A stretch of 64,000 nt of DNA from Marinobacter sp. 1-4A (GCF_016597725.1 NZ_VCGY01000006.1:124001-188000); one strand, 5' to 3'; shown: positions 49,044 to 61,197, counted from the stretch's first letter. Numbers and translations are program-made. Notes: generated by a model not told the origin, from the letters alone.

Positions 49044-49129
49044 ACCAAATGACGACGGTCGTATCATTTGGTCTCTCTCATCAGGAGCAATTTGCTTCTT
49101 TTATACCCCACCTCTGGTGGGGTTTTTTT
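49044..49129 (+). ncRNA. candidate Fur-repressed small RNA (RyhB/PrrF-like)
   Basis: A transcript of about 86 nt is predicted from A49044 to the T run at 49124-49129. It begins with a hairpin (ACCAAATGA 49044-49052 and TCATTTGGT 49064-49072, with a small inner CGA/TCG stem). A CU-rich, apparently single-stranded segment follows, then a U-rich stretch suited to Hfq. It ends with an intrinsic terminator. No protein frame on the plus strand explains this terminator. The linker 49077-49085 is complementary to the fumarase ribosome binding site. It lies between DUF1315 and rhomboid genes and its tail overlaps the rhomboid stop codon. Not recognised as a known family by primary sequence. Confidence 0.6.
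49105..49129 (+). terminator. intrinsic terminator of the small RNA
   Basis: ACCCCACC and GGTGGGGT form an 8-bp stem with a TCT loop, followed by six T. The T run faces the plus strand only. Confidence 0.85.
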
Positions 49130-49991
49130 ATGCTTGCCGCTTCTTACGTGGCGGCAAAATAGCGGCTACGGCCAAGCCCGCGACAAACCCGCCTAAATGC
49201 GCTTCATTTGCCATTCGGCCTAGCCCTAGCATTTCGGGCAAAGGGGTGAAGCCAATGACCATCCACACTACAGCAAAGGTTACCAACGCTGGCGGGAACT
49301 GGAACCTCGGTACTGATCGTTGGCTTAGCCAGCAATAGCCCAGAATGCCATAAACAACGCCCGAAAGACCGCCAAAAAACGGTCCCGAAACGATGTATTG
49401 CAAGCCGTTGGAGAGAAGACTGGTCACTATAAAAAGCGATACCAACCGGCCACGACCGTCAAACCATTCAATTTGGCTTCCCAGAAACCATAGCATCACG
49501 GAATTGAAAATAATGTGAGTCCAACTGAAGTGCAGGAAGTCAGGGGTAAAAAGCCGCCAGATCTGGCCGCTAACAAGCGTTGCGGCAAGCGCATCGATGC
49601 GGCTGGCAATAGTGCCCCAGTCGTAAGCCCTAGGGTCGACAATGAGCAAATTAGCCGTGAGCTGATTACTGCCGAGACCCGTAAACCAGGCCATCAGCAC
49701 GCCAAGCACAATGATCCCCAATACCAGAGGTGCATGGCGCGGAGAGGGCTGCCAACGTCCAGCCACAAACACCGGCGAGTGATTCTGTTGCTCAACCGCC
49801 TGTCGAATGCCGGGCTCGGCAAGGAATCGCTCAAGCGCTTCCAGAACGGGTTCGGCATGCTCGGAATGTTCCAGCCACAATACCTGAAACCCGCCCTCTT
49901 CACTGATTCGGTGAGGAACGCCTTGGCTTCTCAACCACTGGCTGAACCCGCCAAGATCTACACTGATATCCAACTGCTTTACTCGGTACAC
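49128..49991 (-). CDS. glpG: rhomboid family intramembrane serine protease (GlpG-like)
   Basis: Membrane protease of 287 residues with six to seven helices that cuts other membrane proteins within the bilayer. The catalytic Ser is about residue 208 in FFGGLSGVVYGILGY and the His about residue 263 in ANEAHLGGFVAGL. The oxyanion-region HIIFNSVMLWFLG on helix 2 carries the conserved His/Asn. Residues 1-75 form the small cytoplasmic N-domain typical of GlpG. Substrates unknown. Its stop overlaps the small RNA terminator on the other strand. Confidence 0.9.
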   Translation of the reverse strand: MYRVKQLDISVDLGGFSQWLRSQGVPHRISEEGGFQVLWLEHSEHAEPVLEALERFLAEPGIRQAVEQQNHSPVFVAGRWQPSPRHAPLVLGIIVLGVLMAWFTGLGSNQLTANLLIVDPRAYDWGTIASRIDALAATLVSGQIWRLFTPDFLHFSWTHIIFNSVMLWFLGSQIEWFDGRGRLVSLFIVTSLLSNGLQYIVSGPFFGGLSGVVYGILGYCWLSQRSVPRFQFPPALVTFAVVWMVIGFTPLPEMLGLGRMANEAHLGGFVAGLAVAAILPPRKKRQA

Positions 49992-50050
49992 AATCTACCT
50001 TGCCTCGCGGGATGTTCAGATTAATGACCCACACTACTATTGCTTAGCAT

Positions 50051-51070
50051 TTAGCGTGCGACACTGTCCTCACTGGTGGGATAATCCGGGGAGTCTTGAT
50101 GATCCCGAGCAACGTTAACCCATACGAACTTGTCGCGGGAAAGTTCTCGCTCGCCATCCATTCGGTAGGCTACCAGTCGGCCGTATTTTACTGCGCTGAA
50201 ATCAATGCATGCGACGTTGGATTTTAACGGAGCAGGTTCACTGTCCATCCAGTAATGCCCCACAAACACCGGTGGCGCGTCCAGCGGATAGCTGATTAAC
50301 TGCTTGCGTTCGTCCTCGGTGAGTACGCGGTTGGCCACCTCAGGCGGCAAAGGATCTGGCTGAAACACAACATCTGCATAAGTACGAGGATTATCGGCCC
50401 AGAACTTGGTGCGGAAGAACTCTCGAACGTAGCCGTCTCGCCCCGTTATTTTCATACCCGGAGGAAGGCGCAAATCCGTTCCACGCAACAAGGTGTCCAT
50501 TACCTGACCGGCAAATGAATCGATTGCTGCAGACGCATGAAGAAAATCCTCGTCAATGCAGGCGCCACCTTGTACTTGCTTGAACTTCCGGATGAGCTCG
50601 TCATCCCAGCAGGCGTGCACCGCACGGAAATCGTCTTCCTCGATGAATAGAGGAATCGTGTAAAACCACTCGAGGAAATCGTTCCATTCATGGGGGTAGG
50701 CGTCGAACTGCTCCAGCGTTTCCCGAATCAGTCGGTCGTGCCTCGGGTTGTGCTCGCGCAACCAGGTTTTATCACTGCCCGCCCTGGCCCGCGTGCAGTA
50801 GCCCAAAGCATTATATTCGTGGTTTCCCATGACAATACGCGCCGAACCGCGTTCAACCATATCCCTAACCAAATGCAGAGCTTCACGAATTCTCGGGCCG
50901 CGATCAATAATATCGCCGATGAATACAGCCTGACGCTGACGATGCTGGTAAACACCGTTTACCTTGCTGTATCCCATCTGCTCCAGCAGCATCGCGAGGG
51001 TGTGTGCACAACCATGGATATCGCCGATGATGTCGTAACCACGACTTGCAGTATGATTATTTCCAGCCAT
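50051..51070 (-). CDS. metallophosphoesterase, ApaH/PrpE-like
   Basis: Calcineurin-like phosphatase of 339 residues. Metal ligands appear in GDIHGC (Asp17, His19), GDIIDRGP (Asp53) and GNHEYNA (Asn83, His84), with the later histidines in HACWDDE and VGHYWMD. This pattern fits the PPP-type family of bis(5'-nucleosyl) tetraphosphatases and protein phosphatases. The ATG at 51070 lies three bases past the nadK stop; an upstream TTG overlaps that stop. The nadK-phosphatase order is conserved in Pseudomonas from memory. The substrate is unknown. Confidence 0.87.
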   Translation of the reverse strand: MAGNNHTASRGYDIIGDIHGCAHTLAMLLEQMGYSKVNGVYQHRQRQAVFIGDIIDRGPRIREALHLVRDMVERGSARIVMGNHEYNALGYCTRARAGSDKTWLREHNPRHDRLIRETLEQFDAYPHEWNDFLEWFYTIPLFIEEDDFRAVHACWDDELIRKFKQVQGGACIDEDFLHASAAIDSFAGQVMDTLLRGTDLRLPPGMKITGRDGYVREFFRTKFWADNPRTYADVVFQPDPLPPEVANRVLTEDERKQLISYPLDAPPVFVGHYWMDSEPAPLKSNVACIDFSAVKYGRLVAYRMDGERELSRDKFVWVNVARDHQDSPDYPTSEDSVAR

Positions 51071-51072
51071 GA

Positions 51073-51957
51073 TCAACTCGCTGCTATTTCATTTGCCCAA
51101 CCAAGCTTATCGCGGCAGGTGGCGTAAAAATTGTGGTCTGTGGGATGAATCAGCCGAATTTTGAAAGGCTTTTTGGCGATGCGAATGATGTCGCCCGGCG
51201 CGCAGGCAATGTTCATCTGGCCATCAAAGCTAATTTGCGGGTAGGTTTCGTTGGTTTCCCCAATAACCAGCTTTATCTCGCTCTTTCCATCCACCACAAT
51301 TGGGCGGCTACTAAGGGTGTGCGGGAACATGGGTACTAAAACAATGGCATCCAGCTTAGGGTGCATTATGGGACCACCCGCAGACAGTGAGTAAGCGGTA
51401 GAGCCGGTGGGGGTCGAGACAATCAGGCCATCCGAGCGTTGGCTGTAAACGAAGTGGCCATCAACATAGAGATCAAACCCAATCATTCGGGTAGATTTGC
51501 CTGGGTGTAGCACCACGTCGTTCAAAGCGGTACCAAAACCCAACGGTTGCCCGTTGCGTTCTACATTACCGTCGAGCAAAAACCGAGTTTCTTCAATGTA
51601 TTCACCCTCAAGTACCTTACCAAGGCGCTCTTCCAGATCACCGGGTGAAATGTCGGTTAGAAAACCCAGCCGCCCCCGGTTTACACCGAGCAATGGAATT
51701 TTGGACTTGGCCAGTTCCCGAGCCGCGCCCAATAAACTTCCATCACCTCCTACCACAATAACCAGATCGCATATTTCCCCAAGGAGCTTTTTGCTGGCAA
51801 CCTGCAAACCGTGGCCGGGCAGCATGCTGGCAGTGTCTTCCTCAAGAATAACGTGATAGTGGTTGGCGACCAGATATTGTTTTAATTGGCGCAGAGACTC
51901 GACAACTTTCACGCTGCCCATGCGGCCAATAACGCCTATATTTCTGAATTGATCCAT
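51073..51957 (-). CDS. nadK: NAD kinase
   Basis: Phosphorylates NAD to NADP in the cytoplasm, 294 residues. The catalytic GGDGS motif is at residues 70-74 (VVGGDGSLLGAARELA). LLGVNRGRLGFLTDI and the later DGLIVSTPTGSTAYSLSAGG are family signatures. I start at 51957 because AGGAAG lies seven bases before it; an ATG 12 codons upstream adds a non-conserved extension. Followed closely by a phosphoesterase. Confidence 0.95.
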   Translation of the reverse strand: MDQFRNIGVIGRMGSVKVVESLRQLKQYLVANHYHVILEEDTASMLPGHGLQVASKKLLGEICDLVIVVGGDGSLLGAARELAKSKIPLLGVNRGRLGFLTDISPGDLEERLGKVLEGEYIEETRFLLDGNVERNGQPLGFGTALNDVVLHPGKSTRMIGFDLYVDGHFVYSQRSDGLIVSTPTGSTAYSLSAGGPIMHPKLDAIVLVPMFPHTLSSRPIVVDGKSEIKLVIGETNETYPQISFDGQMNIACAPGDIIRIAKKPFKIRLIHPTDHNFYATCRDKLGWANEIAAS

Positions 51958-52094
51958 GAAGCTTCCTGTAATGTCGGAATACGGTTTAAACAACCAAGCC
52001 CGCTCTCACCCATAACTATCTGAGCTACAGTCTACCCAAAGTCACCCGGATACTGAAAAGAGTTCTGGCATATGCAATAGGTGGGGCATTATTT

Positions 52095-53339
52095 TTAAGG
52101 CTGATGGTTCTCACAACGATTGTCGATTCCCGGCCGAAAGTCCCCAGGCTGACTGACGCGCAACAGTGGCTCGCCGCAAGGTTCTTCGTTCTCGATACAA
52201 TACTGGCAAACCGGATTCTCGTAATGGGCGAGCCACTGCAGATACGCTGGTTCGTTCATGCCACAGCGCTCAGCAGCATAGGCTGTCGGGTTGCTAAAGT
52301 AGGTTTCAATATCTTCGTAAGGTAGCGTCAAATGCCCCACACCCGGGCGATAGGCCACTAAAAATACGGACTCTGCTTTTAGGTGGCCCATCACCGTATT
52401 TTCTGCCGGTTCCCGGCTTCGAAGCTCATGTACTTCCTGCTCCAGAGCAACAAGCTTCTCATCTCTGTATTCCAGCTCACGCTGCTTGCGATCTAGCTGT
52501 TCGCGGAGCAGGACCAATTCGGCAATGGCCTTGGCATCTTCCCGGTCTTTCCCCGCCCCGTTGGACTCAACTTGCTCCTGCATGCTCAGGTATTGCTGGT
52601 TACGCTCAGCCAAACGTTGCTTTAATTGTTCATTGCTGTGACGTTGCCGCTCGTACTTCTGCTCCAAATCATCAACCTGAGTGCGCAATGCTTTAAGCTC
52701 AAGCCGGTGCTCTCGCTGAACATCGGAAAGCACATCCCGATGCACGCTTTGCAGGGTTTTAATGCGCAAGCGCTGTTCGCGAATTAATTGAGCCAAGCGG
52801 GCCCGGTCAGCGCCAATGCGCGATTCGTCATCCGGAGCGGGCTCGTTCTCTCCGGCTCGTAGCACCGGGATATTTTCTTCTTCGGGAGGCACGTGGCGGA
52901 ATTTCAACGCATTGGCGCTGACAGTTTTGCGGATAAGTTGAAAGTGGTTGTTTCCCGGCGTCATGTCCGGGTCCCACAATTCAGAGGCGTAACTGGGCTT
53001 TGGGCACAGGCTGCGACATACGAGGCGAATAGCGCCGCCCCCCATATCTGGCCCTTTTGCACCCATGCGAGCAAGCTCTTCGATGGGCACACTCCAGTTG
53101 CTGTCTGCCCTGCCTTCCTCATCAAACCAAATACGGAAAAACACAAGGGCGCGCACCAGAAGATCACTACTTAGGTCCACCAGAACGGCTTTCACATCGG
53201 TTTCAGCAAGGTCCGACAGTCCAACATAGCCATCAAGGAAAGCACCAAACTCGCTGGCACGCATCTGCCGGGCCACCTGATTACCTTCGATAAAGAATAC
53301 GGCCGAATAATCATCGGTTGCCTGACCGGCAGGTACCAT
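52095..53339 (-). CDS. uncharacterised coiled-coil protein with C-terminal cysteines
   Basis: Cytoplasmic protein of 414 residues that I do not recognise. The N-terminal 170 residues look globular and alpha/beta. A linker and a long coiled coil (about 185-310, rich in Gln, Glu, Arg and Leu heptads such as LRTQVDDLEQKYERQRHSN) follow. The last 80 residues contain CQYCIENEEPC and a final Cys, a possible zinc site. GGGGAG precedes the ATG. It stands upstream of nadK but with about 135 bases between, so may be separate. No nuclease or ATPase motif is visible, despite such labels on some relatives. Confidence 0.8.
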   Translation of the reverse strand: MVPAGQATDDYSAVFFIEGNQVARQMRASEFGAFLDGYVGLSDLAETDVKAVLVDLSSDLLVRALVFFRIWFDEEGRADSNWSVPIEELARMGAKGPDMGGGAIRLVCRSLCPKPSYASELWDPDMTPGNNHFQLIRKTVSANALKFRHVPPEEENIPVLRAGENEPAPDDESRIGADRARLAQLIREQRLRIKTLQSVHRDVLSDVQREHRLELKALRTQVDDLEQKYERQRHSNEQLKQRLAERNQQYLSMQEQVESNGAGKDREDAKAIAELVLLREQLDRKQRELEYRDEKLVALEQEVHELRSREPAENTVMGHLKAESVFLVAYRPGVGHLTLPYEDIETYFSNPTAYAAERCGMNEPAYLQWLAHYENPVCQYCIENEEPCGEPLLRVSQPGDFRPGIDNRCENHQP

Positions 53340-53360
53340 TACAGACTCCCCAAAATCAAA

Positions 53361-53405
53361 AGACTCTCTGGCAGACTAAGACTTTATAGTCTAGTCAGAG
53401 AGTCT
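53361..53405 (-). terminator. nested inverted repeat, probable terminator of fadH
   Basis: AGACTCTCTG and CAGAGAGTCT enclose a second pair AGACTA/TAGTCT. On the minus strand the stem is followed by TTTTGATTTT, an imperfect T run, then the next gene's ribosome binding site. Confidence 0.6.
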
Positions 53406-53439
53406 CCGATGCATAGGAAAAAACTACAATGTTTTGTGA

Positions 53440-55572
<2,133 letters not shown>

Positions 55573-55597
55573 CTAAAGTACCCATGCAGGTTGCGTT

Positions 55598-55622
55598 CAA
55601 CAATATCCCTGAACAACAATAT
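55598..55622. promoter_or_regulatory. 9-bp direct repeat in the fadH-AraC divergent region
   Basis: CAACAATAT occurs at 55598 and again at 55614, a 16-base period. Tandem half sites of this kind suit AraC-type regulators. It lies 35-60 bp upstream of the AraC gene start. Confidence 0.35.
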
Positions 55623-55656
55623 ATTATCCTAAGAAAACAGCGCGTGACGAATCGAC

Positions 55657-56709
55657 ATGAAACCAGCACACCTTCAGCCCTTTTCAAACCGTCACCCGCT
55701 CGGTGACATCAGCGTGCTCCACATTTCGGTATTGCTCCGGGCTGCTGAAGCCGAAGGCGTAAACGCGCAGGAACTGGCCCGCCACTTTCAGCTCAGCCCA
55801 CAAACTCTTACGTCCGCTGAGGCTCGAATCAGCATTCCGCGCTTTATGAGACTTGGGCATGCAGCGATTCAGGCCTGCGGCAACGCCACATTGGGGCTGC
55901 GCACTGGCGCCTTGACCAGACCTGTAGATATGGGATTGCCGGGCATTGCAGGTGAGTGCGCCAATACCGTGGGCAACGCTATACAAACACTTATTCACTA
56001 TTCCCTACTGACCAGCCGGAATAGCCGTGGAACACCCACCGCAGATCCCGAAAAACGGCTCATTCAGTTTTATTCCATTCAACCCTACAACGCATTTAAT
56101 TATTTCGTTGTTGACTCAGTGCTAAGCGCCTGGACTCAGTTTCTGCGAACCGTGAGCGGGCAATGGGATGTGCTGGAGAAAGTCTGTATTGAATACCCTT
56201 CTACCGGCATGGATGAGCTTTATGAAGCCTGGTTTCGTTGCCCGGTTCAGTTTGGGGCAGCCACAAATAGCATAGCGGTACGTCAAGATATTTGGAGCCA
56301 GACAACCCTACTGGCACAACCGGCCATGCACGAGAAACTGCTGCTATTGTGTGAAACGGAATTGCGCGATATCCAACGAGGGTGGACAACCGGGGACAGG
56401 GTAAAGAGCTTACTAACGCCTTTGTTTCGAGGAGAAACACCGAGCCTTGAGACGATTGCGTCAAAACTTGGAGTTACGCCTTGGACACTGCAACGACAAC
56501 TTGCCTCTGAAAACACAGGCTTTAGAGAACTGATGGACGATACCAGAAAACAGTTGGCGCGGGACTATATTCGGGAAACAGAAACATCGTTATCAGAAAT
56601 CGCTTGGCTACTGGGCTTTTCCAACCCGGCGGCATTGCACAAAGCTTACCGCCGTTGGTTTGAAATAAGCCCGGGGGAGCATCGGAAACAGTTCCGGGCC
56701 ACCCCGTAG
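55657..56709 (+). CDS. AraC family transcriptional regulator (OruR-like)
   Basis: Regulator of 350 residues with the same layout as the proteins at 9046 and 60166: an N-terminal arabinose-binding-like sensor (ARISIPRFMRLGHAAIQACG, TLGLRTGALTRPVDMG) and a C-terminal double helix-turn-helix (SLETIASKLGVTPWTLQRQL and SLSEIAWLLGFSNPAALHKA with YRRWFEISPGEHR). It is divergent from fadH, which is its likely target. The effector may be an unsaturated fatty acid or its CoA ester, which is inference from the neighbour. Confidence 0.88.
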   Translation: MKPAHLQPFSNRHPLGDISVLHISVLLRAAEAEGVNAQELARHFQLSPQTLTSAEARISIPRFMRLGHAAIQACGNATLGLRTGALTRPVDMGLPGIAGECANTVGNAIQTLIHYSLLTSRNSRGTPTADPEKRLIQFYSIQPYNAFNYFVVDSVLSAWTQFLRTVSGQWDVLEKVCIEYPSTGMDELYEAWFRCPVQFGAATNSIAVRQDIWSQTTLLAQPAMHEKLLLLCETELRDIQRGWTTGDRVKSLLTPLFRGETPSLETIASKLGVTPWTLQRQLASENTGFRELMDDTRKQLARDYIRETETSLSEIAWLLGFSNPAALHKAYRRWFEISPGEHRKQFRATP

Positions 56710-56760
56710 CCAACAAAGGTAATAGCGACCCCAAGCGGCAGAGCGCATCGGGGATTAATA

Positions 56761-57600
56761 TTATTTGTTCAAGTGCTCAGCATGAAAGCGCAGGTGTTCA
56801 CCAATGAAGCTGGCAATGAAGTAATAGCTATGGTCATAGCCTTCGTGGCGATTCAGAGTCAGTGGATAACCACTCACCTTCGCTGCAGCCTCCAGCGCTT
56901 CCGGCTTGAGCTGCTCAACCAGAAAGTTATCGGCTTCACCCTGATCTACCAGCGCAGGCACAAACTGCGTGGCGTTCTTCATCAACAAGCTGGAGTCATA
57001 TTCAGCCCAGCTGTCGGGATCATCACCCAGATAAGCAGCGAATGCCTTCTTTCCCCAGGGGCAATCTACCGGATTACTGATCGGACTGAAGGCCGATACC
57101 GACTGAAAGCGCTCGGGGTTGCGCATCGCCAGCACCAGAGCACCGTGACCACCCATAGAGTGACCAAAAATTGACCGCTTATCATTCACCGGGAAAACAG
57201 ACTCGATGAGATTCGGCAATTCGTTCAGCACATAATCGTACATGCGGTAGTGCCGGTTCCAGGGTGCCTGAGTGGCATTAACATAGAACCCTGCGCCTTT
57301 ACCTAAATCGTAGGCTTCGTCATCGGCCACATCGTCACCGCGAGGGCTGGTGTCAGGGGCGATAATAGCAACGCCCAACTCAGCAGCCATTTGGTGAGCA
57401 GCCGCTTTTTGCATGAAGTTTTCATCGGTGCAGGTTAAGCCAGACAACCAGTATAAAGCAGGAACCTTGTTACCGTTGGCAGCCTGCGGCGGCAGATAAA
57501 TAGCGAATCGCATATCGCAATTCAATGTGTCTGAGTGGTGACTGTACTGCTTGTGCCAGCCACCAAAGCTTTTGTTTCGACTAAGATTCTCAATATTCAT
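56761..57600 (-). CDS. fghA: S-formylglutathione hydrolase
   Basis: Esterase of 279 residues that hydrolyses S-formylglutathione to formate and glutathione, the second step of formaldehyde detoxification. Ser148 in FGHSMGGHGAL is the nucleophile. The acid is in VDQGEADNFL and the base His in EGYDHSYYF. GLTCTDENFMQKA near residue 55-67 is diagnostic of FGH (esterase D family). It lies 53 bases downstream of the glutathione-dependent dehydrogenase gene, clearly one operon. Confidence 0.95.
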   Translation of the reverse strand: MNIENLSRNKSFGGWHKQYSHHSDTLNCDMRFAIYLPPQAANGNKVPALYWLSGLTCTDENFMQKAAAHQMAAELGVAIIAPDTSPRGDDVADDEAYDLGKGAGFYVNATQAPWNRHYRMYDYVLNELPNLIESVFPVNDKRSIFGHSMGGHGALVLAMRNPERFQSVSAFSPISNPVDCPWGKKAFAAYLGDDPDSWAEYDSSLLMKNATQFVPALVDQGEADNFLVEQLKPEALEAAAKVSGYPLTLNRHEGYDHSYYFIASFIGEHLRFHAEHLNK

Positions 57601-57653
57601 TGCAATCTCCCTGATAGATGGTCGCCTGCGCCATACCCAAGCGACCCTCCTCG

Positions 57654-58805
<1,152 letters not shown>

Positions 58806-58896
58806 TCAGGCAGAATGCTTCCGCCATGTTGATAGAAGCATTATATTATTTCCAGACGCGTAGATAATCCCACAAACCGGCAATTCACTTTTACTA

Positions 58897-58935
58897 ATAC
58901 GTAACAATGATAAGCTGTATGGCCGTCTTACGTAT
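58897..58935. promoter_or_regulatory. 8-bp inverted repeat between adhC and LysR gene
   Basis: ATACGTAA (58897-58904) and TTACGTAT (58928-58935) flank 23 bases in the divergent region, 43-81 bp upstream of the LysR gene and 116-154 bp from adhC. Candidate binding sites for the LysR protein, although classic LysR boxes are T-N11-A. Confidence 0.45.
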
Positions 58936-58977
58936 ATCTTTACCCGCCATCCACACAACAACTAGAAGGAGAAAATT

Positions 58978-59886
58978 GTGATATGGGAAGGAGTTAGTGA
59001 ATTCGTAGCGGTGGCCGAGGCACAAAGCTTTACCGCAGCGGCAAAAAGGCTAGGTATCTCTACGGCTCAAGTCAGCCGCCAAGTTAGCGCACTGGAAGCC
59101 CGGCTATCTACAAAACTGCTCTATCGAACCACTCGCAAAGTGTCGGTGACGGATACCGGCCAAATCTACTATCAACAGTGCCGAAGAGTGCTTGATGGGC
59201 TTGAAGAGGCCGAACGTTCCGTCACCAACCTTCAACTTGTTCCCAAAGGCCAACTACGACTGACGGCGCCCGTAACATTTGGGGAAAAAGTTATTGCTCC
59301 TTTAGTTAACGACTTTGCCCTACGTTATCCGGATCTTGAGGTGCATATGAACCTCACCAACCAAACGCTGGATCTCGTTGCAGAAGGTTATGATTTGGCA
59401 GTGAGAATGGGCAAGCTTGAGGCTTCAAGCATGATGGCTAAGCGACTATCATCAAGAACCCTCTACGTTTGCGCCTCACCCGATTATTTGTCGAGCTATG
59501 GGATTCCACACTCACTGTCTGAGCTGGAACAACACAACTGCTTGCAAGGCAACCTAGACTACTGGCGCTTTCAGGAGAAAGGCAAGCCGCGCAATATCCG
59601 AATCACTGGCAACATAAAATGCAATAGTGGCTGGAGCTTGCTTGATGCGGCACTGAAAGGCATCGGCATTGTTCAGCTGCCGGATTATTATGTGCAGCCT
59701 TCTCTGGATTCAGGCCAACTGATTCCTCTTCTTGCGCATTGCCAAGAGGAAGACGACGGAGTTTGGGCCATCTACCCCCATAATCGCTACTTATCGCCGA
59801 AAGTGCGCATGTTACTGGACTACCTGAGCAACTGCCTTCAGCCGAGCGGTAGACTCCAAATGCAAGAAACAGACAGGACCAATTGA
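58978..59886 (+). CDS. LysR family transcriptional regulator
   Basis: Regulator of 302 residues with an N-terminal winged helix-turn-helix (SFTAAAKRLGISTAQVSRQV, about 15-40) and a periplasmic-binding-like effector domain (from about residue 90). The DNA-binding segment and GQLRLTAPVTFGEKVIAPLV place it in the CrgA-like subgroup of oxidative or aldehyde stress regulators. GTG start at 58978 with AGGAG seven bases upstream. Divergent from the formaldehyde detoxification operon, whose control it probably performs. Effector unknown. Confidence 0.9.
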   Translation: MIWEGVSEFVAVAEAQSFTAAAKRLGISTAQVSRQVSALEARLSTKLLYRTTRKVSVTDTGQIYYQQCRRVLDGLEEAERSVTNLQLVPKGQLRLTAPVTFGEKVIAPLVNDFALRYPDLEVHMNLTNQTLDLVAEGYDLAVRMGKLEASSMMAKRLSSRTLYVCASPDYLSSYGIPHSLSELEQHNCLQGNLDYWRFQEKGKPRNIRITGNIKCNSGWSLLDAALKGIGIVQLPDYYVQPSLDSGQLIPLLAHCQEEDDGVWAIYPHNRYLSPKVRMLLDYLSNCLQPSGRLQMQETDRTN

Positions 59887-59903
59887 GCAGAACACAAAAC
59901 GAA

Positions 59904-59938
59904 AAAAGCCGTTAGCTAGGAACTAGCTAACGGCTTTT
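59904..59938. terminator. bidirectional intrinsic terminator, 16-bp stem
   Basis: AAAAGCCGTTAGCTAG and its complement enclose a GAA loop. It ends both the LysR gene (+) and the tRNA-Asp transcript (-). Confidence 0.92.
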
Positions 59939-59946
59939 CGAAATAG

Positions 59947-60023
59947 TGGCGGAGCGGACGGGACTCGAACCCGCGACCCCCGGCGTGACAGGCCGGTATT
60001 CTAACCAACTGAACTACCGCTCC
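59947..60023 (-). tRNA. tRNA-Asp (anticodon GTC)
   Basis: 77-nt cloverleaf on the minus strand: acceptor GGAGCGG/CCGCTCC, D-arm GTTC/GAAT with AGTTGGTTA, anticodon stem CCGGC/GCCGG with loop CTGTCAC giving GTC, T-arm GCGGG TTCGAGT CCCGT, discriminator G and encoded CCA. It is isolated, with about 140 bases upstream that carry no gene. Confidence 0.96.
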
Positions 60024-60165
60024 ACAGTTATAACCGATTGCTTTTCTAAATACATTCAAAGCGTTGCAAACTTCAGGAGATTGCTCGGTGACAACGAGAG
60101 CGCATTATAAAGAGGTGCCTGATTAAGTCAACGCCTTTTCTGAAAAAAAACAAAAAACCCGCGTT

Positions 60166-61197
60166 TTACATAGCATCGACCATGGCATCTTTGCCCTGTG
60201 CTGTTTTCCGGTACTCAATCGGGGTCATACCAGACCAACGCTTGAACGCGCGATAGAAGGTGCTTGGCTCCGAAAATCCGGTGAGGTATACAATTTCGTC
60301 AATCGACTCGTCTGTTGTCGCCAGCAACTGCCTAGCAAGACGGTAGCGGAAATCAGCCAGTACCTGATTAAAGCTGGTTTCTGCCTCGGTAAGCCGTGTG
60401 CGCAACGTGCGGGGTTTTATGCCTAACCGCGTTGCTACCGAATCCAAAGTCACGTCGCCGCTATCGAGCAATTCGGCGATGATTCGCTCCACCTGCCCAA
60501 CAATGTCCTTTTTCTCCAAACGAGCAACCTGCTCGCTGGCAAAGCGCTCGTGCAAGTCCAAAAGTTCCGGTTCCGCATGTGGGGACGCGTGGGAAAGCAG
60601 ACTTGTGGGAAAGTACAAACGGTTTTCGTCAGCACCAAAAACCACCTCGCACCCCAACACTTCGGCCACATGCTCGCGCCCTTCTTTGCGATCATGCTCA
60701 AACTCGATCCGCGACGGGTAAAACTGGTTATCGGTGATGGATCGGAAAAACGTAATCAACCCCTGAACAAAACACTCGTTGAAATGCCGCAGGCGCCGGA
60801 CATCATCGGATGCGGTATCCAGCAACATATAGGCGTTCTCGCCTTCGATGAAAAAATCTGTATTAGCCGCGTCGCTCAGTAAACGCTGATAGTTCTTTGC
60901 ACGCCGCAAGCCTTCCCCAAACGTCGGGCTACTTAGAAACAGGTATTCCAGAACCTGACCTTTATAGACCGGCAAAACCTGACCAAGATGGAGGCCAATA
61001 TCGGGATCACCGGAAACTTCTTCTACAGCTTGCCAGAAAAACATCTGGGCGCTATGCGGAGTACGAAGCTGCTCCGTGTATACATAGTTTGCATCCACGC
61101 CCAAGCGACTAAATATGAGATCGGTATCAATACCCTTTGTCTTCATCGCCTCGTAGATAAGGCGCAACATCACGCCTGCGTCACGTAGTTCCTGCAT
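60166..61197 (-). CDS. AraC family transcriptional regulator (OruR-like)
   Basis: Regulator of 343 residues. The N-terminal sensor domain begins VMLRLIYEAMKTKGIDTDLI and contains DPDIGLHLGQVLPVYKGQVL. The C-terminal DNA-binding domain has VTLDSVATRLGIKPRTLRTRL and IDEIVYLTGFSEPSTFYRAF with KRWSGMTPIEYRK. It is divergent from a MaoC-type hydratase gene, following the same pattern as the two other AraC genes in the window. The target and effector are inferred from that neighbour only. Confidence 0.9.
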   Translation of the reverse strand: MQELRDAGVMLRLIYEAMKTKGIDTDLIFSRLGVDANYVYTEQLRTPHSAQMFFWQAVEEVSGDPDIGLHLGQVLPVYKGQVLEYLFLSSPTFGEGLRRAKNYQRLLSDAANTDFFIEGENAYMLLDTASDDVRRLRHFNECFVQGLITFFRSITDNQFYPSRIEFEHDRKEGREHVAEVLGCEVVFGADENRLYFPTSLLSHASPHAEPELLDLHERFASEQVARLEKKDIVGQVERIIAELLDSGDVTLDSVATRLGIKPRTLRTRLTEAETSFNQVLADFRYRLARQLLATTDESIDEIVYLTGFSEPSTFYRAFKRWSGMTPIEYRKTAQGKDAMVDAM

